Assembly: GCA_037892935.1 (NCBI GenBank)
Contig: JAYXKI010000005.1
Span: 372,001-436,000 of the forward strand
DNA length: 64,000 bases
Direction of reading: 5' to 3'
From: Phlebopus portentosus
Taxonomy: Eukaryota; Basidiomycota; Agaricomycetes; Boletales; Boletinellaceae
The notes beneath the pieces were generated by a model, which worked only from the letters and a program-made list of their open reading frames with translations, made no database searches and was not told the origin of the DNA. Shown in pieces: positions 1 through 11,104 of this stretch; the stretch's first letter is position 1; each line of letters begins with the position of its first letter. The translations under genes and the position numbers were made by a program.

Positions 1-1047
1 AGTAACGATCCCACCAAGTGTCTCCTCGTCAAAGACCGGCGTATCACGTTCAGGATTTGGTTCTTAGCGTGTCTGGAATTGACCCTTGCTTATGGGCATC
101 ATGAAACATCGACTGAAGGTCATATATCCATGACAAGATAGCGGTTTATAGAAGTCCGTGAACAGAATAGCCAAAGGACTGACCAAAGCCCGACTAGCAT
201 CGATTGTTTAGACAGAACGAGCAGCTCGTCTACGTCTGTGTCCAATTCATCAAGAGCGTCCGTCTGTACTTCGATGCCATTCGAATAATGGGTCCCGATC
301 CAGCAAATGACGTAAAAGAATGACTCCCAATCAAACCTTTCGAGATGTGGAGAGGTTTCATTCTCGAGCAGATCTATTGCCATGAAACGACGAGTCTCAG
401 TTCGCCTTCCATGGTGTCCTTCACTGGTCGGTACCCCGACGGAGGCCAGATCGAAATCAATAAGGACTCCATGTACAGCGCCATCATCACTGTAGCGTAC
501 CATCAAGTTATCAAGGCTGATATCAGGATGGAAAATGCGTGCTTCGCGGATGAACGAGAAATGGTGTGCTTTCAGAGGAAACAGTCAAGACGAGACACGC
601 TAGACGAAATTCAAACGAACCTAGTACGATGTCCCGGATAACTTGCTTGAATTGATCCAAGTTCGTCAATCCAAATATTGGATGAAGACGCTCCATGACC
701 ATCACACGGCAGATCCGATTCCCAGCTTCATCAAGAATTGTCGGAAGCCTTTTTGCATTGAATCGAAGAATCCGTTCTTTCTTCAAATCGTCAATCTCTT
801 TGGGAGGTAATTTGACCATCAGGAGGGAATGTGCGAGCTTCCTGTTGCCGTACTTTTGTTTATGCTTAGTTTGGGTGTCGAGCTTCGACAGTAGGTTCCT
901 TGACGAGGAGACAATAGTACTTGGCTTTGGCAGCCTGGTCGTCTGTGAGAATTTCGGGGGAATTATAAAACAATAATCGTGATCGAGCGACTTTATCGCA
1001 CACTCTCGGAAAAGATAGAGTAAGCATCTTATGTTATAGAGACACAT
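1..1047 (-). pseudogene. FunK1-type kinase copy K1, 5'-truncated and frameshifted, cut by window edge
   Basis: Read on the minus strand, an ATG at 1047 opens a first exon running to the conserved IRDIVLG end near 625. A roughly 50-nt GT-AG intron follows, then the catalytic-loop exon with LMVRYSDDG, LIDFDLAS and the DWESFFYVICWIG block typical of the fungal FunK1 family. The N-terminal domain and kinase N-lobe are absent, as in K3, K6, K7 and K8. Downstream of SKQSMLVG the frame is lost at least twice before the C-terminal block resumes near the edge, and in-frame stops follow. The last codons lie left of base 1. The HRD motif of the catalytic loop reads HPD near 525-530. The copy is most likely non-functional. 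It is closest in layout to K8. Confidence 0.8.
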
Positions 1048-1059
1048 TCATTTCATAGC

Positions 1060-1298
1060 CTGTAATGTATTTTGACTATGCTTTAGCTGCGGACTCCAGA
1101 AATGAAGGAAAGTGAAATCTATGTGCGGAAAGGAACGATGGTATTCCAGGAGTTCATATCCATTAAATAACCCGATTGTATTATTGCTGGAGGATTGTCC
1201 ACGAGTTACAGCTCGAAGAGTAAGTCAGGTTACCAATTAAGTGCGCGGCGCAGACGTTAAATCTGATTCTACAAGACCCAGAACGCCTTGATCCGCAG
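1060..1298. repeat. inter-kinase spacer repeat, copy 1
   Basis: This spacer is nearly identical to 17461-17691 and 18789-19025, each lying just downstream of one kinase copy and upstream of another. It runs from a TTTTGACTATGCTTTAG block to the TCTACAAGACCCAGAACG block next to the following stop codon. It holds no open frame of note. It marks the kinase-plus-spacer unit that was duplicated. Confidence 0.8.
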
Positions 1299-2921
1299 TC
1301 AGTTCTTTAAAATCTGCCAGAATTTGTCCCAAGTAACGATCCCTCCAATTTTCTCCTCGTCAAAGTCTGGCGTATCACGTCCAGGGTTTGCAGCCTTAGC
1401 ATCCTCGAATTTCTTCCTTGCTTGATCGGCAGCAAGAAACATCGACTGCATATCATTGATCCACGAGGAGACTAGCGGCTTATACATGTCCGTAAACAGG
1501 ATGCGTAAGTTTGGTTGGAAAAGCCCGACTAGCACCGATTGTTTAGACCAGACGAGCAAGATGTCCACGTCTGTATCCCATTCCTCAAAAATATGCGTCT
1601 TTATTTCTTCGCCGCTCGAATAATGGGTGCCAATCCAGCAAATGACGTAAAAGAGTGACTCCCAATCAAATCTTTCGCGGTGCAGAGGGGTTTCTTTCTC
1701 AAGCAGATCTATCGCCATGAAACGCCGAGTCCCAGTTCGCCTTCCATGGTGTCCTTCACTGGTCGGTACCCCGACAGAGGCCAGATCGAAATCAATAAGG
1801 ACTCCATGTACAGCGCCATCATCACTGTAGCGTACCATCAAGTTATCAAGGCTGATATCAGGATGGAAAATGCGTGCTTCGCGGATGAACGAGAAATGGT
1901 GTGCTTTTCAGAGGAAACAATCAAGATGAGACACACTAGACGAGAATTGAACGAACCTAGCACGATGTCCCGGATAGCTTGCTTGAAATTGTCCAGGTTC
2001 GTCAATCCAAATATTGGATGAAGGCGCTCCATGACTATCACACGGCAGATCCGATTCCCAGTCGCGTCAAATTCCTTCAAGCTGTCAGGATTTTCCGTTA
2101 AACATCGAAAAGACTCGTCTTTCCTCAGGTTGTCAATATCTTTCGCTAGTTCCACCATTGGTAGGGCCTCAGCAAGACTCGTCTTGCCGTATATCCTTCT
2201 ATGATTAGTATCGGCGTCGAGCATCGATAGCTGATTTCTGCCCTTCTTCAAGATCTCTGCCTCCGAAGGTCGTCGCGCTGCGGGCCAGCTGATTTTGACT
2301 GCAAAAACCTTCTCGTTTGCAACTTCGTAACCCAGAAATACTGCCGTTCCCCTACTGATCAGCCCATATGGGCGGCGCCTACCGATTTCTGAGACGAGAT
2401 ATAGTTCACGCTTGCCAAGATCAAGTGTAAACAAAATGTTGGTTGTTCCTTCGATTCCCGCTGTGGGAAGACGTGCACGAGCCTCGGCGATCGATTTCAC
2501 ATCCTCCTTCAGGTCTTCAAGGAATCCAATCTCCCAGGAATTCATTTCCGTCAGCCTCTTGAGAAGCAGCACATATGTGTATAAGTCGTCAACAAAGCTG
2601 ACTCCTCTGAATACACTGGTCCAGCTCGGTCATAATACGCTAGAGTCAATTTGCCATCTATTATAAGGAATTCCAGGACGTGGCGTCGATTAGGAACAGC
2701 TGAGACTTGATCTACAGCATATTTCCCGCCGCTCAGCAGCAGATCTGAGCGCACCTCGCTGAACTTGAACCTCTTCTGGCTACTTGTCTCGCTAACTTCT
2801 AGCACCTTTCGTTTTGGTACAGGAGTGCCTCATAGTCTTGCACTACTGCTGTGAGAAACGGGCATTGAAGATGGGTGCGATTTATGGATCTCCGGAGCAG
2901 CTCCTACGTTTGAGTGAATTG
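1299..2921 (-). pseudogene. FunK1-type kinase copy K2, broken, 5' end cut at 2921
   Basis: The C-terminal exon (1299 to about 1896) ends in WDKFWQILKN and a stop. It has DFD and the RRTGTRRFMAIDLL activation-region block. Its catalytic loop reads HPDISLDN rather than HRDISLHN. The upstream exon contains the N-lobe with VFAVKISWPAARR, holding the probable ATP-anchoring Lys. Frame is lost near 2601, where GCTGACTCC replaces the GCTGAACTCC seen in intact K4. K9 has the same one-base loss and the same 30-bp in-frame deletion (near 2425 here). Homology to K4 and K9 stops abruptly at 2921, inside the N-terminal domain, where the sequence switches to a spacer like that at 15951. K2 therefore lacks its start. 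Confidence 0.8.
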
Positions 2922-3086
2922 TTGCGGGGAAAGGAACGACGATATTCCAGGAGCTCGTATGTATTATTGTTGGAGGATCCGAGCACCTACGAGTTACAGC
3001 TCGAAGAATTAGACAGCCTACGAATAAATTCTGTGATGCGGACGATAAATCTGCCTCTACAAGACCCAGAACGCCTTGATCCACAG
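2922..3086. repeat. inter-kinase spacer of the K6/K7 type
   Basis: From 2922 the sequence matches 15951-16142, sharing the ATTGTTGCGGGGAAAGGAA start and the later GACGATAAATCTGC block. It therefore belongs to a different spacer subtype than 1060-1298. Its junction with K2 at 2921 is a recombination breakpoint. Confidence 0.7.
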
Positions 3087-4020
3087 TCAGTTCTTAAAAT
3101 CTTCCAGATCCCGTCCCAAATAACGATCCCACCAAGTGTCTCCTCGTCGAAGACAGACGTGTCACCTTCAGGGTATATGGCTTTAGCGCGTCTGGATTTA
3201 TTCTTTGCTTGATCGGCAGCAAGAAACATCGACTGCATGTCATCCATCCACGGGGAGACTAGCGGCTTATACAAGTCCGGAAACAGGATGCGTAAGTTTG
3301 GTCGGGAAAACCCGATTAGCATTGATTGTCTAAACGGAACGAGCAGCTTGTCCATGTCTGTGTCCAATTCATCAAGAGCATCCGTCTGTACTTCGGTGCC
3401 ATACGAATAATGGGTCCCAAACCAGCAAATGACGTAAAAGAACGACTCCCAATCAAACCTTTCGAGATGTGGAGAGGTTTCATTCTCGAGCAGATCTATT
3501 GCCATGAAACGACGAGTCCCAGTTCGCCTTCCATGGTGTTCCTCACTGCTCGGTACCCCGACAGAGGCCAGATCGAAATCAATAAAGACTCCATGTACAG
3601 CGCCGTCATCACTGTAGCGTACCATCAAGTTATGAGGACTGATATCATCACGATGGAGAATGCGTGCTTCGCGGATGAACGAGAAATGGTGTGCTGTTTC
3701 GAGGAAACAGTCAAGACAAGACACGCTAGACGAGGATTAGGCGAACCTAGTACGATGTCCCGGATAGCTTGCTTGAAGTGATCCAGGTTCGTCAATTCAG
3801 ACACTGGACGAAGTCGCTTCATGATTATTGCACGGGAGGTGCGATTCCCAGTCTCGTCGAAATATTTGTAATATTCCATTGTTCTGCATTGGAAACACTG
3901 TTTTCCCTTCAGATTATCGATCTTTCTCACTAATTCGTCCACCAGGAAGGGCTCCGCAAGGCTCTTATCCTGTATTTGCCTACGATTAGTATGAGTGTCG
4001 AGCTTCAAGAGGTTTCAATT
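2987..4020 (-). pseudogene. FunK1-type kinase copy K3, 5'-truncated and altered
   Basis: Like K1, this copy begins just upstream of the KLDTHTNRR block and lacks the N-lobe and N-terminal domain. Exon 1 ends in IRDIVLG near 3755. Exon 2 starts with AHHFSFIREARIL. The catalytic loop reads HRDDISPHN, one codon longer than in the other copies because of a 3-bp GAT insertion near 3647. The normal stop (3087) is bypassed: the terminal block lacks one T relative to K7, so translation would run about 30 residues further into the spacer, to 2987. No credible ATG precedes exon 1 in frame. K3 is closest to K7, sharing SYGTEVQTDALDELD. It is probably a decaying paralogue. Confidence 0.7.
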
Positions 4021-4398
4021 CTGACGAGGAGATACCTGGCAGTGAGGTCACCCGTGAGAAGATCCCGGCAGTGATAAAGCAGTAATAGTGGCCGAGCAAC
4101 ATTATTATTACAAACTCCCAGCATACATAGACGCATCTTCAGTATAGTAGGTATATTCTCTTCATCGCTTGAAGTATATTTGAACTATGCTTTAGCCATA
4201 GCCTGCAGAGAGACAGCTTGCATGGGGTAAGCAAGGATAATATCCCAGGAGGTCATATCCATAAATAAACCGATTATATTGTTGCTGGAGGATCTAAGCG
4301 TCTACGAGTTACAGCCCGAATAATAAGACAGCTCACGAATGGAGCTTATGACGCAGATGATATAACTGATCCTACGAGACCCCACCCCCTGATCCACA
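4021..4398. other. intergenic spacer between K4 and K3
   Basis: This is diverged spacer sequence related to the other inter-kinase spacers; the CTATGCTTTAGCC and TTGCTGGAGGAT blocks are still recognisable. No gene is supported. Confidence 0.6.
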
Positions 4399-6695
4399 TT
4401 ATTGCGCCAAAATATCCCAGAGCTTGTCCCAAATAACGTGGCCGCCGAGTGTCTCGTCATCAAAATCCTTAGGATTTGCGTTCTTAGTCACTCTGAGTTG
4501 GCGCTTCGCCGTATCAGCATCCCGGAACATTGTTTGAATGGGCGTGATCCAGGACAAGAATAAGGGTTTGTAGAAGTCCGTGAATAGGGTAGCCAAGTCC
4601 GGCCTGATGAGCCCAACTAGCACTGATTGTTTAGACAGAACGAGCAGCTTGTCTACATCTGTGTCCAATTCATCAAGAGCGTCCGTCTGTACTTCGGAGC
4701 CATTCGAATAATGGGTCCCAATCCAGCAAATGACGTAAAGGAGTGACTCCCAATCGAATCTTTCGCGGTGCAGAGGGGTTTCTTTCTCAAGCAGATCTAT
4801 CGCCATGAAACGACGAGTCCCAGTTCGCCTTCCATGGTGTCCTTCACTGGTCGGAAGTCCCACAGAGGCCAGATCGAAATCAATAAGGACTCCATGTACA
4901 GCGCCGTCACCACTGTCGCGTACCATCAAGTTATGAAGACTGATATCACGATGGAGAATGCGTTCTTCGCTCATGAACAAGAAATGGTGTGCTATTCCAA
5001 GGAAACAGTCAGACCGAGTCGCATTGAACAAAAGTCAAACGAACCTAGTACAATGTCCCGGATAGCTTGCTCGAAATCGTCCAGGTTTGTCAATCCAAAT
5101 ATTGGATAAAGGCGCTCCATGACTATCACACGGCAGATCCGATTCCCAGTCTCGTCGAATTCCTTCAAGCTGTCAGGATTTTCCGTTATCCATCGAAAAG
5201 ACTTGTCTTTCCTCAGGTTGTCAATATCTTTCGCTAGTTCCACCATTGGTAGGGCCTCAGCAAGACTCCTCTTGCCGTATATCCTTTTATGATTAGGATC
5301 GGCGTCGAGCATCGATAGCTGATTTCTGCCCTTCTTCAAGATCTCTGCCTCCGAAGGTCGTCGCGCTGCGGGCCAGCTGATTTTGACTGCAAAAACCTTC
5401 TCGTTTGCAACTTCGTAACCCAGAAATACTGCCGTTCCCCTAGTGATCAACCCATATGGGCGGCGCCTACCGATTTCTGAGACGAGATATAGTTCACGCT
5501 TGCCAAGGTTCTTTCCCACCGGATCCAAGATTCTGAGATCAAGTGTGAACAAAATGTTGGTTGTTCCTTCGATTCCGGCTGTGGGAAGACGTGCACGAGC
5601 CTCGGCAATCGATTTCACATCCTCCTTCAGGTCTTCAAGGAATCCAATCTCCCAGGAATTCATTTCCGTCAGCCTCTTGAGAAGCAGCACATATGTGTAT
5701 AAGTCGTCAACAAAGCTGAACTCCTCCGAATACACTGGTCCAGCTCGGTCATAATACGCTAGAGTCAATTTGCCATCTATTATAAGGAATTCCAGGACGT
5801 GGCGTCGATTAGGAACAGCTGAGACTTGATCTACAGCATATTTCCCGCCGCTCAGCAGCAGATCTGAGCGCACCGCGCCGAACTTGAACCTCTTCTGGCT
5901 ACTTGTCTCGCTAACTTCTAGCACCTTTCGTTTTGGTGCAGGAGTGGCTCGTAGTCTTGCACCACTGCTGTGAGAAACGGACACTGAAGATGAGTGCGAT
6001 TTATGGATCTCCGGAGCAGGTCCTACGTTTGAGCTACTCCCGCCATCCCGAGATGGCGACGTGTATACGAATGGTTGATCAGACACCGAAGTCTGACCAA
6101 TCTTTATTTCGTTCTGACGGATCTTGAACTCGACAGCAACCTTGATGTCTTTCCACTGCCAGGAAACACTTACACCACCACTCTGGCGTGGTCCAGAACG
6201 ATTGTAATTCTTCCAATTGCCGTTTACAACATCCGGATGTGCACTGCTGACGGCGACAACATCAGGCTTGCGCTTGCTCCCGCACAAGCCCTCTATTAAA
6301 TGCGGATCGTTTCGAGCGAAAAGAATGGTCCGGGTCTTTAACTGAGAAATGATGTGATTTGTTAAATCACAAAATGGCCCATAGCGGAGTGTCTCGCCAG
6401 TCACGTCCTTGCAGTAATTATTGCGCGATTGCAAGACGACTGGATTAGATGCAATAGTATGCACGAAAGCATTCTTTACATCAAGGTCGTATTCGGACAC
6501 TCCGAGGCGGACAAGGAAATCCCTGAGAGGACGAGTTATGGAATCCTTTAGGTCCATTTCGTTGTACCTGTCGGTGATCTCGACATTGGCAACGAAGTTA
6601 GAACCTCCAGAATATGCCGAGGCAGTTCCTCCCACCGGTGTGACGGGTCTCGGGTCATTAGCTGAAGAAGCAGGAGGATAATTCGAATCAGACAT
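4399..6695 (-). CDS. FunK1-type protein kinase K4, full length, intact
   Basis: A predicted 747-residue protein is encoded by two exons (6695-5045 and 4991-4399) joined across a 53-nt GTTCGT...ATAG intron in correct phase. The start at 6695 (MSDSNYPPAS) is supported by a TATA-like box about 40 bp upstream and by similarity to the K5 N-terminus; upstream in-frame sequence has no ATG. Residues 1 to about 290 form the FunK1 N-terminal region, with WQWKDIKVAVEFK. A bipartite kinase-like region follows: VFAVKISWPAARR (Lys anchor), HRDISLHNLMVR (catalytic loop), LIDFDLAS (DFD in place of DFG, usual for this family) and RRTGTRRFMAIDLL. The family (Pfam Pkinase_fungal) is expanded in mushrooms; substrates are unknown. 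Compared with K2 and K9 it retains a 10-codon segment (RILDPVGKNL) and the intact SFVDDLYTYV frame. Its C-terminal 100 residues differ from K9, so it is a mosaic. Confidence 0.88.
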
Positions 6696-6730
6696 GTTGT
6701 TGGTGAACACACCAGTCCTAAATGCCCTGC

Positions 6731-6738
6731 TATTTATA
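6731..6738 (-). promoter_or_regulatory. TATA-like box of kinase K4
   Basis: On the minus strand this reads TATAAATA, about 35-43 bp upstream of the chosen ATG at 6695. The same box at the same distance precedes the K9 start (21339-21346). It supports initiation at MSDSNYPP. Confidence 0.5.
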
Positions 6739-6981
6739 CTTTTCACGACCTGTCGCGCACGGACCTTCGATTGCGCCTCATAAACTTGAAACAATTGATG
6801 TCCATTCTAGTTGGCCACATATTGCGCTACCACACGCCACTTGATAAAGATCAAGTGGCTAAGATGGTATGCAGAAGTTTGTGTAAACAATCGTTTTTGG
6901 CGAGTTCTGTTTATTTCGTGTCCAACGAAATGAAATAGCAGGCTGAAGATAAAAATCACGTAGAAGTCAAAGTCTCTCCCT

Positions 6982-9085
6982 TCATCGCTTGCTCAAAGAA
7001 CTGCAGCGAAGCCTGTCCGGTCGCGAACTATACGCCGGCACCTCGTGTCCCGCGCCGAACACACGAATGTAGGAAAAGTTACCAGCATTCTTGACTAGTC
7101 CTGCGACGTTCCCCGCGACTGTATAGTTTGCGAAGTTTTGCTGGGAGTAAGTCGAAGTGTACTGCGTGTTAAGATTGTTGACCTGTACAGAGATCGGCCG
7201 AAGTCAAACGTGGAAGCGAGAAAAACAAAACAGACGGACCATCACTTCTACTCCCATGTAGTTGAGAATGAAGTCTGCGTCACCATCATAAATGACCGTT
7301 CGAACCTACAGGTAATGAACGGATAAGTCACAAATTCAGAATACGCGAAATCTTCGCTGAAACGCTTACTCCGCCGTTAATGACAGCTTCCAAGTCCGGA
7401 GCTGAATTCCGCATCCAGTCACCTGTTATGTCGAAATTCGCATGTACATCTTCATTCTCATCCATCCAAACTGATTTCGCTCCGATCTTCTTCCTGAATC
7501 TCGGAATTAGCGTGCTGACGGGTGTCTAAATAGAATTTTGACTGCGCACATAAATGTTTGGTTGGTTAAGAGCGGGTTGATATCCGGTGGATACGGTGCG
7601 TCGCCCGATTCTCGTACGTCGTATGGGTCTACATCACCTCCAGTCGGCGCAAGAACGTTGTTGAAGCAGTAAAGGTAAGAGGCCTCGCAGACTTCATTAG
7701 TTCCATTGGTATAGCAATTCGTGATCTATAAAAATTAAAATCGACAGGAGAACATGAAATGCGCAAAGCACGGCACTGACCTGGTCCCTGCATCCACCCT
7801 GATCATAAAACGAGCTGTTTGCTGCGGCAATCACGCTGCTGTTGGCAGTGGCCCTGTACGGATTTGAACCTGCATAATTCGCGTATTCTGCATACTGATG
7901 CAATGGGTCGGTGAGACCGTTACCGACTCCGAGGGTCTTGAAGTTCAGTGTGATACCAGAGATCGAACCGTTTGCAATCGCGTCATTTTGCTGAAGGAAG
8001 TGATGAGCGAATGCAGGTCCGTAGTGTCCACCATAGCTGTTGGCAGGAGTCAGCCTATGACATGTCTCGGGCAATCAGCTGTCTGACTTACGACTCTGTC
8101 CATAACGCAAGTTCGTTCTTTGCGAATGGAGAGAAAGCCGGATCCGCGTAGAAAATCTGAAGCATGTTCCAAACAGCAACTGCTGCCTCCTTGGCACTAG
8201 AAACGTTCTTCTGGCCATATGAATAACCGACGCCAACTGTTCGAAAACATTAGTCTGGCATTGAGGATAGAGATCATTGTAAGAATCCAACCTGGCTGGT
8301 CAATGTAGAGCCTGATAAAGCATCTCTATAGTCAATAACATACATCACCTCGAACAGATATGGGACTTACATATTGACATTGTTATTCCAGGAGTATGGG
8401 TTTGAAAACGTAGACGTCCCATTAGCGTCTATGCGGCACGGCTGAGTGGAGAGTTAGTAAGCGCAGCTCCAAAGTATGTTGAAAGCGACTCACTCCGTTT
8501 TCCTGGAAAAGACCCAGCATAGAAGATGCCCCGGGCTAGGGGAAAGGATGAGACACTCTGATCATAAATTTCTAAAGTAATGCGAATTCTTACTCCACCG
8601 TTTAGCCAGATTGCAACAGGAGCGGAAGCAGAATTGTTCCTCGCAGCAAAGAACCACCACCTACCAAAGAGTATAAGATACGGGAGAAACCGACACAAAG
8701 AAAAATCTTTACTGACCACATGTGCTGGTTCTTCGTCAAATCAGCGTAACCGGAAGCTTGGAAGACGCCAGGGGTCGTCTCTGCAAGACATGGGGAAAAC
8801 AACGGTTAATTGCATTGATCTTAAAAGCGAACGCGGTAAGTTCACACAAACACCCGAGTTGTTCACGTAGCGCATCGTGCCTGCCTTGACTGCTCGAGAG
8901 CTCAACGATCCGGCATCGGCCCAATCAATCGGTTCCGGGGTTCTCGCGATCTTGGTCCACCTTGGAACCAACTCGTCCTGACTAAGGTCATCGCTTGCCT
9001 TAGAAACTAAGGCAGCAGATACTGAGGATAAAAGCGCGAGACCAACTAGGGCGAAAGCGAAGCTGAAACGTGAGATGGAAACCAT
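6982..9085 (-). CDS. secreted serine carboxypeptidase, S10 family, copy A (altered C-terminus)
   Basis: The predicted start at 9085 gives MVSISRFSFAFALVG...SVSA, a typical signal peptide, so the enzyme is probably secreted or vacuolar. S10 enzymes remove C-terminal residues from peptides at acidic pH. Several exons can be followed: ETTPGVFQASGYADL, FFAARNNSASAPVAIWLNGG, DQPVGVGYSYG, and LWTESYGGHYGP with the nucleophile Ser, split by an intron after GAGTC. GDADFILNYMG follows with the catalytic Asp, then GAGHEVPAY with the catalytic His. Compared with copy B there is a net 10-bp loss near 7026, two codons after the HEVPAY block. It replaces the last ~18 residues and moves the stop to 6982. 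The triad is kept, so activity is uncertain rather than excluded. The gene lies upstream of kinase K4, in the same orientation and in the same duplicated block. Confidence 0.85.
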
Positions 9086-10055
9086 GGCTGAATCAAAGTC
9101 CAAGCCCTAGTCCTACCAATAGAGGGTGTACTTGCGCATGGAAAGGACCGTTGTTTATAACACTGAGAATAGGAGACAATTAAATTAGGAGACAATTAGA
9201 TGAGGTTGTCTCGGAGTCCTCTGTTTTGCTCAGACGCGTTTTATTCATGACGTCTTGAATCTGGATTTGTTCCGCGGATGACAGAAACCAAACCTTCCCA
9301 CCCGAGAGACCCAAAAGCGTAGAGCAATGCGACTTTCCCGCCATATCCGATTAATGAATGCGGTCAGGAAACGGAAACATGACTTTGAGATACGGGAGAA
9401 ATTGAGACACCCGTTCACTGCGCATGAATAATCTCAGAAGGCAAAACTGCAAAGCTGAAGAGTTCTTTTTTTACCAGCACATCGTGCATCGGGTCACCAG
9501 AGATATGCTCGGGTTTTCATCTTATTGGTTCGCGTTTGTAGGTGAAAGCATGTAGGAGAGCCGATGGTGAATCAAGAAGAAAACGCGGGGCGGGGCGCTG
9601 ATGTTTGTTTGGATGGATAAGAGACGTAAACACGTACAAACAAATGCAAAGATGGATTCTTGACTTGTTTCGGAACTCCCTTTCAACCCACGCTCTGGAA
9701 CATGTCGTACACAGGAATTAAAAACTCCTATATGCAAGTACGTTCCGTTCATTTGAAGATCCATAGTAATCTAACAGTATCAGTCTTTATGATCGATTGA
9801 GAAGCAACTTGAATATGGCAGATTGATCAGGGAGACTCAAAGTACGGAATGACCAAACAAACTATCGAACTACATACCAGCGAATTATAGTAATAACTGT
9901 AATATTAATAAGATGACTTACGTTCTTTATCAGATATTCGGCGTAGTAAGAGCAATGAAATAGTCGTAAGTTACTTGTAATTTAAATGAGTAGCGGAAGC
10001 CAGGAAAAAGAAGGATATGCTTTATGCACGATGGAGAAAGATTTCGATCATTGAG
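9086..10055. other. intergenic upstream region of S10 copy A
   Basis: About 970 bp duplicated at 23703-24655. Short open frames here are not preserved in the second copy, so no gene is supported. It presumably contains the carboxypeptidase promoter; I see no convincing TATA box. Confidence 0.6.
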
Positions 10056-10136
10056 TCAAGATTGAGCCTCCCCTCCTTTGTCCTCTATCAAAGCAGATCG
10101 GCATACTCGTTCAAGCCTTTCACGAGAGCCTTCACT
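10056..10136 (-). pseudogene. duplicated 3' tail of the zf-4CXXC gene
   Basis: On the minus strand this matches the last codons of the gene at 24656-27244 (VKALVKSLNEYADLL...GGEAQS then stop). The frame is already broken by a stop after NEYADLL. It ends exactly at the duplication breakpoint. It is a passenger fragment that shows where the duplicated block came from. Confidence 0.85.
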
Positions 10137-10143
10137 CGCGCGA

Positions 10144-11003
10144 TGAGCGTGCTGACTACGCCTCAGTCTTTGACGCCCCCACCTGGTTCTGCGCCTGGTC
10201 CCGTGCGCCCACCCATCACGCGTGTTCATTCGCAGATATCGCTCGCTGACTCACAAAGTATAAGCTCGGCGAGTATGAATGCGAACCAACGGTCCAAGTT
10301 CTTCGCGTTCCGGAACTGGAGCGAGGCGTGGAAGAGTCGGGATAGCTTTGCACCCTCGGGGGTGATGTCTTCTTCGGGGAGCGTGATGGATATGCAGTGA
10401 GTTTCTCGTCTTTGTAGATAGATGACGGTTGATTTGGAGAGCAACGCTCCTTCTATCCGACATAGTCAAATCTTCCCCCGACGCGCGTCGGTGTCTGTCG
10501 ACTGCGACGTCCCGTCCCGCGGACTCGACCGACCGAAGAAAAAGAAGGGCCTTGCGAAGATCTGGGGGATGGTCAGTGGCAACAAAGGCTCGAAGAGCGA
10601 AGCTCAACGTGCGCGGGATGTCACACCCGTCGAGCGATCTGAGGATGACACGCCGCTTGCTCCGCCACCACCTTTATCGTATCTTGTCAATCGTACCTCT
10701 CGGGATCGATCAATGTCGAATGCGTCGAGGCGCACGTCCGTACCGCCTGGAACAGGCGGGTTGGCTTCTAAGGGAGCGCTTCCTATCCCGACGTCGATAT
10801 GAAATACGTGGCTGGAGGATGCGACGGTATCAAGAGGTATGGGAGGTATGTTGCCTGCGCATTCGGAGGAATCGCTTAGTAATGTGAATGGGTATGGCGG
10901 ACCCGAGTCGAATACGACGAGAATGGCTATGCAAGGCCAATCTGTGGGTGGTGAACCTGGAATGCGACAGCATTCACATTACGGACCGGATCCGTGTGAA
11001 TAG
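10144..11003 (+). pseudogene. fragment of an unrecognised Ser/Pro-rich protein with internal TGA
   Basis: The reading frame starts within 10 bp of the duplication breakpoint: MSVLTTPQSLTPPPGSAP, then FFAFRNWSEAWKSRDSF. A probable 45-nt intron (donor near 10398) leads to APSIRHSQIFPRRASVS, RPKKKKGLAKIWGMVSGN and SYLVNRTSRDRSMSNASRR. A TGA at 10800-10802 interrupts it, but the same frame continues for about 66 more codons (LEDATVSRGMGGMLPAHSEE, ending HYGPDPCE and TAG at 11003). The composition, a low-complexity phosphorylation-prone scaffold with a KKKK patch, looks like the interior or C-terminal part of a larger basidiomycete signalling-type protein. I cannot name the family. It was probably cut at its 5' side when the duplicated block landed here. 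Confidence 0.5.
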
Positions 11004-11104
11004 GTTGTAGTACATATGTACAGTCGGATCCGAGCATCGAGATAGCAGTGGCTGCTTACACCTTACACTGGATAAGTACGGTTATTATAGCGCCGTTTTT
11101 TCAA

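Larger units (their letters stand above)
4715..10136. repeat. segmental duplication, copy A (pairs with 19340-24737)
   Basis: This block of about 5.4 kb is collinear with 19340-24737 over the kinase 5' part, promoter, S10 carboxypeptidase and upstream flank, with differences mostly single bases and small indels. The right edge is sharp: both copies share ...GAGAGCCTTCACT and diverge at once after it. The left edge lies inside kinase exon 2, where K4 and K9 stop resembling each other. Copy A carries only the last ~27 codons of the zf-4CXXC gene, so its right end derives from the arrangement seen in copy B. Confidence 0.85.

Noticed and set aside
6696..6794. Longer start for kinase K4 (reading FQVYEAQSK upstream)
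   Set aside because: The upstream frame has no ATG (it begins with TTG), a TATA-like box lies inside it, and the shorter start matches K5.
7850..7875. GGATTTGAACC-like string resembling a tRNA B-box (also near 22475)
   Set aside because: It is inside the S10 coding region in both copies, and no A-box or cloverleaf can be formed around it.
9522..9764. 80-codon minus-strand open frame upstream of S10 copy A
   Set aside because: The paralogous segment near 24160-24370 does not preserve the frame, so it is not under coding constraint.
10017..10140. Possible N-terminal extension (MLYARWRKISII...) of the fragment at 10144
   Set aside because: This stretch is the antisense of the duplicated zf-4CXXC gene tail, so the apparent extension is an artefact of the breakpoint.
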